The translations under genes were made by a program, and so were the position numbers. Below are positions 31,280 to 39,459 of a stretch of DNA of 40,959 nucleotides, in pieces. The DNA comes from a bacterium (GTDB taxonomy: Bacteria; Bdellovibrionota; Bacteriovoracia; Bacteriovoracales; Bacteriovoracaceae), in assembly GCA_030425045.1 (NCBI GenBank), contig JAUHVL010000029.1, forward strand, positions 1 through 40,959, in the 5' to 3' direction. Below the pieces are notes generated by a model, which worked only from the letters and a program-made list of their open reading frames with translations, did not search any database and was not told the DNA's origin. Positions within the stretch are counted from its first letter, which is position 1, and each line of letters starts with the position of its first letter.

Positions 31280-32542
31280 CTAGTTTTTAGCTGCCGATAA
31301 TTGCTCTAGATGATTCACCCTAATAAGTGCTGGGGGATGAGAGTGGTAATAAGCACTATAAGTTGGATCTGGAGTTAATGTACTTGCATTATCTTTGTAA
31401 AGTTTTACTAGCGCAGAAATAAGATCATTTGGGTTGGCATGTTGTGAGGCAAACTCATCAGCTTCAAATTCATACTTTCTTGAAATCCATGAGAAAAGGG
31501 GAGTCAAAAAGAAAGTATAAATACCGGCAACCATAGAAAAAAGTACCAAGGCCATATGGGTGCCAGCGCTTGCGCTACCATGACCTAAAAAGAAATCAGG
31601 CCAAATCATCAGACGAGATAAAATAAAAAGCCCAACTAATGTAGTGACCGTAGAGCGGATGAGCTGCTTGGTGATATGTTTCTTTTTAAAATGACCAAGC
31701 TCGTGGGCAAGGACGGCTTCTACTTCTTCAGGGTTGAGAGAGTTAATAAGAGTATCAAAAAAGACAATTCTTTTATTTTTACCAAAGCCTGTAAAATAAG
31801 CATTACCATGGGAGCTTCTAATTGAAGCGTTCATCACAAAAAGACCATTACTTTTAAAACCCGTTCTTTCTAAAAGGCCAAGAACTTTATTTTTTACCTC
31901 TCCCTCTTCAAGCGGTGAAAACTTATTAAATAGAGGAGCGATAAATCTAGGATAGGCCCAAAGAAGGGTGAACTGAACGGCGGTGAAAAAGAGCCAGGCA
32001 TAAATCCACCAATTGGCCCCCATTTTTCCCATTATCCAAAGCATCGCTGCTAGAAGGGGCAGGGCAATCAAGGCTCCAAGAACAAGACCCTTAATAGTGT
32101 CAATGATAAAGAGTTTCGGCGTGGTTTTATTAAAGCCAAATTTTTCTTCAAGAACAAAGGTAGAGTAAATGCTCTGAGGAAGATCTAATAAAGTTGAAAT
32201 CAAACCAAAAGCAGCAAAAAAAGTTACTCCGTGAGCAATTTGATCGAGGGCGTATTGGCTAACTTTATTATCAAGCCATTCAAGCCCTCCTCCGAGTGTC
32301 CACCCTAAAAGAATAAAGAGATTGAGCAGTCTTAGGGCACGGCCAAGGCGAATTTTGGCAAGTGAATAGTCGGCAGCTTTTTGGTGCTCTTCTAAAGTGA
32401 TTTTTTCTTTAAACTTTTCAGGAACTTCATCACGATTCATATAAATATGATTTTTATTTTTACTTTCAAGCCATGCTTCCACCAAACTTTTAAGCATAAG
32501 AGTGACTAAGAATATTTTTGTGACCAATGCGGCATTTCCCAT
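31280..32542 (-). CDS. M48-family membrane metalloprotease (Ste24/CAAX protease type)
   Basis: A 420-residue inner-membrane zinc protease. Several hydrophobic segments flank the active site HELGHFKKKH (His280-Glu281-His284). The third ligand region is YEFEADEFA (357-364), and YYHSHPPALIR near the C-terminus is the Ste24 signature. Length and layout match the CAAX prenyl protease 1 family; in bacteria, which lack CAAX proteins, the role is probably quality control of membrane or exported proteins. AAAGGAAAT precedes the ATG. Confidence 0.92.
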   Translation of the reverse strand: MGNAALVTKIFLVTLMLKSLVEAWLESKNKNHIYMNRDEVPEKFKEKITLEEHQKAADYSLAKIRLGRALRLLNLFILLGWTLGGGLEWLDNKVSQYALDQIAHGVTFFAAFGLISTLLDLPQSIYSTFVLEEKFGFNKTTPKLFIIDTIKGLVLGALIALPLLAAMLWIMGKMGANWWIYAWLFFTAVQFTLLWAYPRFIAPLFNKFSPLEEGEVKNKVLGLLERTGFKSNGLFVMNASIRSSHGNAYFTGFGKNKRIVFFDTLINSLNPEEVEAVLAHELGHFKKKHITKQLIRSTVTTLVGLFILSRLMIWPDFFLGHGSASAGTHMALVLFSMVAGIYTFFLTPLFSWISRKYEFEADEFASQHANPNDLISALVKLYKDNASTLTPDPTYSAYYHSHPPALIRVNHLEQLSAAKN

Positions 32543-32617
32543 TTTTCTTATTTCCTTTTTCTATTCAAGCCAATAGCATAACGTTGTTTTTAGGCTTTAT
32601 CAAAGATAGGAAAGGGT

Positions 32618-33397
32618 ATGAAGGCAACCATTGAAACAATTTTTGTGGGTAATAGTTTAAGAAATTTTACCTACCTTATTTCAGCCGGAGACAATCAGTA
32701 TTATTGTGTTGATCCTTTTGACGCTAAGGGTATAGAAGAGCGCTTAACTCAACTTGGAGGTGAGTTAAAGGGGATCATTAATACCCATCAGCACCATGAC
32801 CATATTTGTGGAAATAGTGACCTGATTGAGAAACATCAAGCTCCCTTGTATGCTCATCACAAGGCCAGTTATGATCGAGAATTTCACGGTGTAAAAGGTG
32901 GTGACTATCTCGACTTGGATGCTGACAACCGTCTTTTATTCTTAGATACACCTGGCCATACCATGACTCATATAAGTCTTGTGATGGAGTTTCAAAAAAC
33001 TCCATGGGCCATTTTATCTGGTGATACGATGTTTAACGCCGGAGTGGGGCATTGCAAGCTGGGTGGACACCCTGAAGTTCTTTATAAAACCATGAGTGAC
33101 ATTTATGGTGATCTCTCTGATGAGTTAGAGCTCTACCCGGGGCATGAGTACTTTGAGAATAATTTAAAATTCTCTCTTCACTGCGAACCCGAAAATGCTG
33201 AAACCACCGCACTACTAGATAAAGTCGGAAAAATTAATTGGTACCAGGAAGAATTTAGAACAACCATGGAGCAAGAAAGAAAAGTGAACCCCTTTCTTAG
33301 ACTTCATTCGGTCAATTTACGAAAGAACTTAGATATGGTTAATTCGACTGATAAAGAATTATTTTTAAAATTGAGAACTATGAGAAATAGTTGGTAG
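32618..33397 (+). CDS. gloB: Glyoxalase II-like metallo-beta-lactamase-fold hydrolase
   Basis: Hydrolyses S-lactoylglutathione or a similar thioester to finish methylglyoxal detoxification. The 259-residue protein has NTHQHHDH (His57, His59, Asp61, His62), DTPGHTMTH, SGDTMF and PGHEY, which build the two-metal site, and the C-terminal KVNPFLR typical of glyoxalase II. GGAAAGGG lies just before the ATG. The bcp gene starts 8 nt after its stop, so the two form a small stress-defence operon. Confidence 0.88.
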   Translation: MKATIETIFVGNSLRNFTYLISAGDNQYYCVDPFDAKGIEERLTQLGGELKGIINTHQHHDHICGNSDLIEKHQAPLYAHHKASYDREFHGVKGGDYLDLDADNRLLFLDTPGHTMTHISLVMEFQKTPWAILSGDTMFNAGVGHCKLGGHPEVLYKTMSDIYGDLSDELELYPGHEYFENNLKFSLHCEPENAETTALLDKVGKINWYQEEFRTTMEQERKVNPFLRLHSVNLRKNLDMVNSTDKELFLKLRTMRNSW

Positions 33398-33405
33398 GAG
33401 AAAAC

Positions 33406-33888
33406 ATGGCAAAATTAAAATTACCTGCAATTGGAAAAGCTGCACCTGCATTTAAATTGAAAAATCAAAAGGGAGAGGATGTCTCTTTGAAAGACTTCAA
33501 AGGTGAGAAAGATGTTGTTCTTTATTTTTATCCAAAAGCGATGACTCCTGGTTGCACGGTTCAAGCTCAATGTATTCGTGATTCAAAAAGAAAATTTAGT
33601 GCCAAAGGTGTTGTGGTTTTAGGTGTAAGTATTGATGCTCCAGAGAGATTAATGAAGTTTAGAGAAAAAGAAGGCTTGAACTTTGATTTACTATCTGATG
33701 AAGACCATAAAGTAGCTGAAAAATATGGTGTATGGGATATGAAAAAGTTCATGGGCCGAGAATTTATGGGATTACATCGTGTTACATTTATCATTGGTAA
33801 AGATGGAAAAATTAAGCATATTTTTGAAAAGGTTAATACCAAAACTCACCACGAAGACACACTTAATTGGATTAAAGAAAACCTTTAA
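33406..33888 (+). CDS. bcp: Thioredoxin-dependent peroxiredoxin (Bcp/PrxQ)
   Basis: Reduces hydroperoxides using thioredoxin, in the cytosol. I chose the ATG at 33406, with TAGGAG 6 nt upstream, instead of the TTG at 33391; this gives 160 residues. The active-site block is YPKAMTPGCTVQAQCIRD with peroxidatic Cys50. The second Cys is Cys56, six residues later, while E. coli Bcp has its resolving Cys five residues later. No other Cys exists in the protein. It is in an operon with the glyoxalase II gene and overlaps or abuts the phosphohydrolase gene that follows. Confidence 0.93.
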   Translation: MAKLKLPAIGKAAPAFKLKNQKGEDVSLKDFKGEKDVVLYFYPKAMTPGCTVQAQCIRDSKRKFSAKGVVVLGVSIDAPERLMKFREKEGLNFDLLSDEDHKVAEKYGVWDMKKFMGREFMGLHRVTFIIGKDGKIKHIFEKVNTKTHHEDTLNWIKENL

Positions 33889-34807
33889 TTTTCTTTTCTT
33901 TTTAATATTTTCCTTTGGGGTCAGTGGAAATGAACTGACCCTTCTTTTTTTGAATACCTATAATTTATTCGATACGGTTCATGATCAGGGCAAACAAGAC
34001 TACGCTTATTTACCAAAAAGTTCTCCCTTAAAAAAACATTGTAAAAAAGTGAAGAAAAATTATCGTCAAGCTTGTTATGGCAGAAATTGGACTAAGAAAA
34101 AGCTCGCTAAAAAAATAACGAAGTTATGCCAGATCATTAATTTAAGCAAGGCCGATATGGTAGGTCTGGTAGAAGTTGAAAATAAAAATGTTCTAAAACA
34201 GTTGGCGAGCAAATGTGGCTATGATCAATTTTTTATTACAGAAGGTGAGGATCAAAGAGGAATAGATCAGGCCTTAATGGTGAGAAAGAGAAAAGATTTA
34301 AAGTTTTTTGGAGTTTCGGATATTCCTGTTAGAGACTTTCGTTCTCTTCTCAAAACAAAATGGGCCTATGGGAAAAAAGAATTCACTCTCGTGGTAACTC
34401 ATTGGCCATCTCAGAGAAGTCCTCGTGAAAAACGATTTGCAAAAGCTCAAGCAGCTTTAAAAAAGATTGATTTAAATACCAACGTCATCGTGATGGGGGA
34501 TTTCAATATTGTTGAAAGGGAAGAGAAACATCTAAAAAAGATTTGGCCTTTAGAAAATATTATGAAAGAAAAGACCTATTTTTATCCCAAAGAAATGGTA
34601 TGGAATAATTTCGATCGTTTTTATATAACTGAGAACTTTAAAAAACAGTTTAATATCTTAAAGTCGACGATTTTTGTGCCTTATGAAATGAAAAGTGTCT
34701 TTGAGTATTCAGATAAAAAGAAAGCTTTTTATGGCTCACGAGTGGTGGGTGTTCCTAATAAAAAATATTCTGATCATTTTCCCATTATTTTAAAAATTTC
34801 TAATTAA
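33803..34807 (+). CDS. Exported endonuclease/exonuclease/phosphatase-fold protein
   Basis: An EEP-fold phosphohydrolase with the ordered motifs FLNTYNLFD, GLVEVENK (catalytic Glu), VVTHWPSQR, VIVMGDFNI and KYSDHFPII. A hydrophobic export segment (FNFLFFLIFSFGVSG) lies just before the domain and begins within the end of bcp. The start is unclear: the nearest in-frame ATGs are at 33779 and 33803, inside bcp, and would give an unusually long N-terminal region. A TTG at 33824 or an ATT at 33866 would give a normal signal peptide. I list the 33803 ATG as a compromise. It probably acts outside the cytosol on nucleic acid or phospholipid. Confidence 0.72.
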   Translation: MEKLSIFLKRLIPKLTTKTHLIGLKKTFNFLFFLIFSFGVSGNELTLLFLNTYNLFDTVHDQGKQDYAYLPKSSPLKKHCKKVKKNYRQACYGRNWTKKKLAKKITKLCQIINLSKADMVGLVEVENKNVLKQLASKCGYDQFFITEGEDQRGIDQALMVRKRKDLKFFGVSDIPVRDFRSLLKTKWAYGKKEFTLVVTHWPSQRSPREKRFAKAQAALKKIDLNTNVIVMGDFNIVEREEKHLKKIWPLENIMKEKTYFYPKEMVWNNFDRFYITENFKKQFNILKSTIFVPYEMKSVFEYSDKKKAFYGSRVVGVPNKKYSDHFPIILKISN

Positions 34808-34835
34808 TCGATTAGTTTAAAACTATTACGTGTTC

Positions 34836-35003
34836 AAAAACATCCCTGTTTTTAGACATTTAAAATGCTCCCGTCGTGGTCGCACCCACTACGTGGGCCA
34901 GTTTTAAATATCTTTTAACTTGAACCGTAGAGATGGCCAATACTTGCCCAGAGGGGCGGTCCGAGGATGGACCGATATTGGTTATCGTAAAACAGGAAGT
35001 TTT
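34836..35003. repeat. Structured repeat element, copy A
   Basis: About 165 bp bounded by inverted repeats AAAACATCCCTGTTTT (34837-34852) and AAAACAGGAAGTTTT (34989-35003). Predicted helices: P1 34845-34852 with 34989-34996 (8 bp); P2 ATTTAAAA 34858-34865 with 34902-34909, enclosing the hairpin CCCAC-TAC-GTGGG (34885-34897); P3 CCAATA 34937-34942 with 34976-34981, enclosing GCCC/GGGC (34946-34957) and GGTCC/GGACC (34958-34973). It may be a non-coding RNA gene or a MITE-like element; the strand is not known. Confidence 0.72.
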
Positions 35004-35076
35004 ATTTCTTACAAATTGATGTGCTTAAATGGATATGTTTCAATTTTGAAATTTAAACTATTTTTGATAGCCCTAT

Positions 35077-35243
35077 AAAAAACCTCCTGTTTTTGGACAT
35101 TTAAAATGCTCCCATCGTGGTCGCACCCACTTGTGGGCAAGTTTTAAACATCCCTTTTTTTAAAATAGGAGATGACCAATACTTGCCCGAAGGGTCGGGG
35201 CATGGATGACCCGATATTGGTTATCGCAAAACATGGAAGTTTT
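35077..35243. repeat. Structured repeat element, copy B
   Basis: Second copy, offset 241 bp from copy A in the same orientation, with most blocks nearly identical. Its ends are AAAACCTCCTGTTTT (35079-35093) and AAAACATGGAAGTTTT (35228-35243). P2 (35099-35106 with 35142-35148), the CCCAC/GTGGG hairpin (35126-35137, loop TT instead of TAC) and P3 (35176-35181 with 35215-35220) are all kept. In the inner stem one pair changes from T-A to G-C and the next is lost (G/A). Confidence 0.72.
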
Positions 35244-35338
35244 AATTTATTTTTGTAAGTAATTGGAACTTTATAAATGTTACGAGTTTACGTAGAATAC
35301 TTATCTCCAATTAAAGGAGTCAGTTTGTATTTCTTAAA

Positions 35339-36154
35339 CTAGTGATAAATAGAGTGAATCTTTAACCCTGTCAGCTTTTTTAACTGATCTTCAATGGCCT
35401 TAGCGTCTTCTTGTGACAGAGTTTGTAGCTCTCGGATTTCGTAATCAAAAATCTTAAGATGATTTCCTCTATTTTCTCGGTGCCACGAAAGGGGATAAGG
35501 TCTTTTAGGTGTATTGAGTTGAACTGAGTCGGGTTTTACCTCAATTAAGAAGCGAGCATAATCTTCAATTTGGTTTTTGTTTAGGTTCATAAACATGGTT
35601 TGGATGTCTATTTTTCCAGAATATGTTTGTTGGAATTCTAAAATAGATTTTTTAATTGAATCGAGTGTAACACCTTCAGCGGGGCGATTAATTTTTTGAA
35701 AAATATCCTCGTTCAATGAATCAAGCTTGAGAATAACTCGATCCATACTCATCAAATCTTCTCGTACATTTTGATCATGAAGTTCTGTCGCGTTAGTTAA
35801 AATAATAAACTTTTTGTGGGGAGTAAGGACTCTCATTTGAGAAACCATTTCACCTAAATTTTTTGCCAATGTTGGCTCACCGGAACCGGAGAACGTGAGA
35901 ACTTCAAAATCAATATTTTTACTTAGAAAGTTTTTGTAGTCGGAAATGACTTTATCCGTTTCGATATAAACTTTTCGCTCAGTCGTGATATTTTGAATTT
36001 GACCAAGCTGACAGTAGATACAATTAAATGAACAGGTTGATTCATGAAAGATTGGATCAACACCTAATGATTGACCAAAACGCCATGATTTTACAGGGCC
36101 ATAAATAGTACTTTTGTTGGTGAAGTATTTTTCTTCTTTCGTTTTATCTTTCAT
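35339..36154 (-). CDS. Radical SAM protein, COG0731 type
   Basis: A 271-residue radical SAM protein. The N-terminal IYGPVKSWRFGQSLGVDP matches the group that usually has YGPVPSRRLGxSLGxDP, followed by the cluster motif CSFNCIYC (Cys41, Cys45, Cys48) and QLG, then TFSGSGEPTLA. Proteins of this group are related to wybutosine-synthesis enzymes, but their bacterial function is mostly unknown. It is cytosolic. It overlaps the DUF4911 gene by 11 bp, a pairing that suggests joint function. Confidence 0.85.
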   Translation of the reverse strand: MKDKTKEEKYFTNKSTIYGPVKSWRFGQSLGVDPIFHESTCSFNCIYCQLGQIQNITTERKVYIETDKVISDYKNFLSKNIDFEVLTFSGSGEPTLAKNLGEMVSQMRVLTPHKKFIILTNATELHDQNVREDLMSMDRVILKLDSLNEDIFQKINRPAEGVTLDSIKKSILEFQQTYSGKIDIQTMFMNLNKNQIEDYARFLIEVKPDSVQLNTPKRPYPLSWHRENRGNHLKIFDYEIRELQTLSQEDAKAIEDQLKKLTGLKIHSIYH

Positions 36155-36395
36155 TATCTTCTAGGTAGATGATTTGAAACTTTTCTTCAAGTTTTTTAAG
36201 AATATGTCTTAGTTCATTACGGACAGAGTGATGACAATTAAGTTCAAGGTCACAGTAGTCAACGCCTTTGGGAGCGGGAAGTGTGGAGTAAAAGGCAATT
36301 CCTTCGTTGGCCTCCAATTGAAAATAAGTAAAAGAAGATTCTTTTTTGGGAACTCGTATTTTAATGGTTATTAGTTGATCGCTTTGCTCTGTCAC
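36144..36395 (-). CDS. DUF4911 domain protein
   Basis: A small 83-residue protein that fits the DUF4911 pattern (IKIRVPKKESSFTYFQLEANEGIAFYSTL, then a CDLELNC segment and a C-terminal helix). The function is unknown. It is the first gene of a two-gene operon with the COG0731 radical SAM protein and overlaps it, so it may be a partner or regulator of that enzyme. No membrane or export signals. Confidence 0.7.
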   Translation of the reverse strand: MTEQSDQLITIKIRVPKKESSFTYFQLEANEGIAFYSTLPAPKGVDYCDLELNCHHSVRNELRHILKKLEEKFQIIYLEDNER

Positions 36396-36461
36396 TTTTC
36401 AGTCCTCAATGTTTGACTTCGACAGGCCATCATTTACAATGGAATGAAGCAATAGAAAAGG

Positions 36462-36467
36462 TATAAT
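36462..36467 (+). promoter_or_regulatory. Possible -10 box of the TPR lipoprotein operon
   Basis: TATAAT at 36462-36467 lies 31 bp before the lipoprotein ATG in the only non-coding gap upstream of it. No -35 element is present at standard spacing, so the call is weak. Confidence 0.35.
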
Positions 36468-36498
36468 AAGGTAAAATACCTGAAAACGAGGTTTTTTA

Positions 36499-37230
36499 AT
36501 GAATACTTCCCTGCAAAATATAATTCTGATCGCTTTTCTTACACTTTCATTAACAAGTTGTAGTTGGATTAGTAGCGGTAGAAGTCTATTTGGCGAAGAG
36601 GAAGAAACCGCTAAAAAAGCCCCGGAATCAGTTCCTCGCGGTCAGTATGATGAGCTCATGGAAAAATATAAAATTCTCTTAGAAGAGAAAAAAATGGAAC
36701 GAGTTGAAACCGTAGGTGACGCCAATAATTTTGCTAACGAAATGGAAGCTTCAGCTGCACTTAAACAACTTTCTCAAGTAAGTGCTGAAGGTGATAAGCC
36801 TGAATTATCCGCAACAGTTGATCTTTTTAAAGAGTCTCGTGAAGCAGACCAAAGAAAAGTTAATATGCCTAAGGCCCAGTCTTATTCGAAGGGTTTGGTT
36901 GATGAGCATGTTAATAAAATTAGATCTGTTGAAAGGCTTGTCAGTCAAAATAAAATAGATCCAGCGATCAAACTTTTAAAAGAATTAGAAATGTCTCCTG
37001 TAAGACAAGTGGCCGTGAGAGCGAGGTTTTACTTAGGAGAGATCTTATTTAAGCAGCAGGAATATGATTTAGCCTTGCAGGTTTATGAGGATATTCTAAA
37101 AAAGAATGCCTTTTCTGGTTTGGTTATTATTTCGCTTGGAAGATTGATTGTTTGTAGTGAAAAGTTAAAAATAAAAAGTAAAAAGGAAAAGTATTATTCC
37201 ATGCTTCATGATTTTTTTGAGCAAGGATAA
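36499..37230 (+). CDS. Lipoprotein with TPR-like C-terminus
   Basis: A 243-residue lipoprotein; LSLTSC gives acylated Cys21, and GAGG lies 7 nt before the ATG. A charged, probably disordered or coiled-coil section (about 30-125) precedes two TPR-like helical pairs at about 140-215 (PAIKLLKELEMSP, YLGEILFKQQEYDLALQVYEDIL). TPR lipoproteins often scaffold envelope complexes. The next gene, for a LysM protein, begins 9 nt after its stop, so the two are likely partners in the cell wall or envelope. Confidence 0.78.
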   Translation: MNTSLQNIILIAFLTLSLTSCSWISSGRSLFGEEEETAKKAPESVPRGQYDELMEKYKILLEEKKMERVETVGDANNFANEMEASAALKQLSQVSAEGDKPELSATVDLFKESREADQRKVNMPKAQSYSKGLVDEHVNKIRSVERLVSQNKIDPAIKLLKELEMSPVRQVAVRARFYLGEILFKQQEYDLALQVYEDILKKNAFSGLVIISLGRLIVCSEKLKIKSKKEKYYSMLHDFFEQG

Positions 37231-37239
37231 TGAATTAAC

Positions 37240-39396
37240 ATGATGTTTGAGTCCTTCATTATTGCCATTTTTATGTCTGTGACTATGGAAGCTCATGGGC
37301 AAAGTGACCTCGAGCTGCTCGACTCTGCAGACGCTCAAATCTTATTAGAAGATAAGGGTAATCCCAATCAAATTGATATTTCGGAGTTAGAAGAGATTGA
37401 TGATCTTGAATCATTAAAAGAAGATGTTGGAGAAATGATTTTTGATGAGGATGCTGAAAAAGCAAAAGTTAAAGAACTTCAAGAACTTCAACGTCTAAAA
37501 ATTGAAGCCGATAAAAAGTCTAAAGCAGAACAGGCCTTGTTGAAAAAATTAGAAGCAGGAAAAGCTGCTAATTCAGGTAGTAACGATAGTGAAAGTATTG
37601 TTATCAAAAAAGATAAAGAAGAGATTTTTGATGTGGGAGATGTGGAAAAAGAACTACTTGGTTTAAGTAAGTTCATCGAGTCAAAAATTCCCGATAAACA
37701 ATGGGATGAGATTTCAACCGCAGCTAAAGTTGACAAATATGTCGTACAAGAAGGTGAGTGGTTATGGAAAATATCACAACGTCTTTTTGGTTCAGGTTTT
37801 TATTATTCAAAGATTTGGTCTCTCAACCCTCAGATTACAAATCCACACGAAATTGAACCTGGGATGACTCTTGTTTTCACCACTGGTGACTCTACCTCTA
37901 TGCCAAATGTTAGAGTTGGAAGCTTTAAAGATGATGGCTCTGAAGTGGATACGAGCTCAATGGGGGAAGATATCGACTTCACCAGGTTTGGTGATCAGGC
38001 CAAACCAGAATGGATGGATGAAAGAAAGAGGTTAATGGATGATGGGGTTTATTTTATGTATGCCTCAGAAAATACCATGGATGATATCAAGCAAATTGCC
38101 GAACAAAATTTACAAAGTGAATATAAAAAATATGAGCCAGTTCTTCCCACCATTGCTATAGAAGAGCCCGGTGCCCTTTATGATGATACTGGTTTTGATA
38201 AAACTTCTCGAATCGCATACGACATCAAGGAAGGTTTCTTTCTCAATACGTTTGTAACTTCAAATATCGTACAAGATCTTGGCGAAGTGGTTGGGATGCA
38301 AAAAGAAAATATCTTTATTCAGCAATTCGATAGAATTTATGTCAAATTTGATTCTTCAGTGAAAGTAAAACCCGGTGATATGTATTCGATTTATGTTCCT
38401 GGCGGTAAAGTTGCTCACCGAGTTTCAGATAGAAAGGGATATCGCTACACGATTGGGGCACAGATTAAAGCGATTCGTAAAATTAATCGTAAATGGGAAT
38501 GCGAGGTTACTGAGTTAACGGGAATTGTGGAACGTAAATCGAGAGTTACCGTCTATACTCCAAAAATTGGTCGTATCGTAAAAACCTATAACAAGAGAAA
38601 TATCGAAGCGGCTGTTATCTCCTCTTATAACGCGTCAGCTGGTGGGCTTTCTTTTGGTGATGTTGTTTATATCGATCGTGGTCGAGCGGATGGTGTCGAG
38701 ATGGGAACTGTTTTTGAGTTGTACTCTTTTACTGACCGAGGAACGCAAAAAAGAATAACTCCTGATCCAACTTATAAAATTGGTGAATTGAATGTCATCA
38801 GTTTAACAGATAATTTTGCTACTGCGTTAATTTCTGAAAGTAGTGGAACCATTAATGTTGGTACAATTGCGTTAACAAAAACCGAAGAACAAATGGCGTT
38901 AGAGCAAAGTGTGAAAAAAGAAAATGCTCTTACAGATGTGAAAAAGCTTGAGACTGCTGCTCTTGATGAACTTGATGTTGAATTAAATATTGATGATATC
39001 AATAAAGACCTTTTAGACCGTGCGGATCAGATTCAATTGTCAGAAGATGAGTTAGAAGAGCTAGAAAGACAAGAAAGAGAACGATCTATTATTAAAGAGC
39101 ATGAGAAAGATTTAAGAGAGCTAGAAAAACTTGAAAGAGAAATTGTCGATGCTGAGTCGAGTATAAATGAGGCGAAGCTTGATGAAGATAAATTCTTGGA
39201 GCAGCAAGACTTAAATAAAGTTGAGAAGGGAACGAAGAAGTCTCAAGCTGATAAATGGGGCTCACTCAACGATTTAGAAGAAGAAATCGGTGTTAAGTTC
39301 ATGGACGAAGATCTTAACTCAAAAGAAAATCCTTACGGTTTAACTGAATTTGATCTTGAAGAAATTGACGAATTGTTAAATACTGAAGAACTGTAG
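37240..39396 (+). CDS. Large exported LysM-domain protein with acidic coiled-coil C-terminus
   Basis: A 718-residue protein with an N-terminal signal-like segment (about 1-20, ending near AHGQ). An acidic region with predicted coiled coil follows (about 45-105), then a LysM domain at about 167-213 (YVVQEGEWLWKISQRLFG, with SLNPQITNP and IEPGMTLVF), which binds peptidoglycan. The central part has beta-rich repeats (about 320-535), and the tail from about 560 is strongly acidic and coiled-coil (repeats of LEELERQERE type). It follows the TPR lipoprotein gene by 9 nt. A structural role in the envelope is likely; no enzyme motif is seen. Confidence 0.82.
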   Translation: MMFESFIIAIFMSVTMEAHGQSDLELLDSADAQILLEDKGNPNQIDISELEEIDDLESLKEDVGEMIFDEDAEKAKVKELQELQRLKIEADKKSKAEQALLKKLEAGKAANSGSNDSESIVIKKDKEEIFDVGDVEKELLGLSKFIESKIPDKQWDEISTAAKVDKYVVQEGEWLWKISQRLFGSGFYYSKIWSLNPQITNPHEIEPGMTLVFTTGDSTSMPNVRVGSFKDDGSEVDTSSMGEDIDFTRFGDQAKPEWMDERKRLMDDGVYFMYASENTMDDIKQIAEQNLQSEYKKYEPVLPTIAIEEPGALYDDTGFDKTSRIAYDIKEGFFLNTFVTSNIVQDLGEVVGMQKENIFIQQFDRIYVKFDSSVKVKPGDMYSIYVPGGKVAHRVSDRKGYRYTIGAQIKAIRKINRKWECEVTELTGIVERKSRVTVYTPKIGRIVKTYNKRNIEAAVISSYNASAGGLSFGDVVYIDRGRADGVEMGTVFELYSFTDRGTQKRITPDPTYKIGELNVISLTDNFATALISESSGTINVGTIALTKTEEQMALEQSVKKENALTDVKKLETAALDELDVELNIDDINKDLLDRADQIQLSEDELEELERQERERSIIKEHEKDLRELEKLEREIVDAESSINEAKLDEDKFLEQQDLNKVEKGTKKSQADKWGSLNDLEEEIGVKFMDEDLNSKENPYGLTEFDLEEIDELLNTEEL

Positions 39397-39459
39397 GTTT
39401 CAATTTCCATAAAATTACATTATGAATAGATGAAACTCGCGTTCATTCAGGAGGCGCAC

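Larger units (their letters stand above)
34808..35338. other. Gene-free 531-bp region between convergent genes
   Basis: No coding frame of note on either strand. Almost all of it is occupied by two tandem copies of the structured element listed separately, joined by about 75 bp of AT-rich sequence and flanked by short AT-rich stretches. Being between two gene ends, it cannot be an untranslated leader of either neighbour. Confidence 0.8.

Noticed and set aside
34836-35243. Tandem repeats considered as a CRISPR array or riboswitch
   Set aside because: Only two long copies with internal structure and no short regular repeat-spacer pattern; and they lie between the 3' ends of two convergent genes, so they cannot be a 5' leader.
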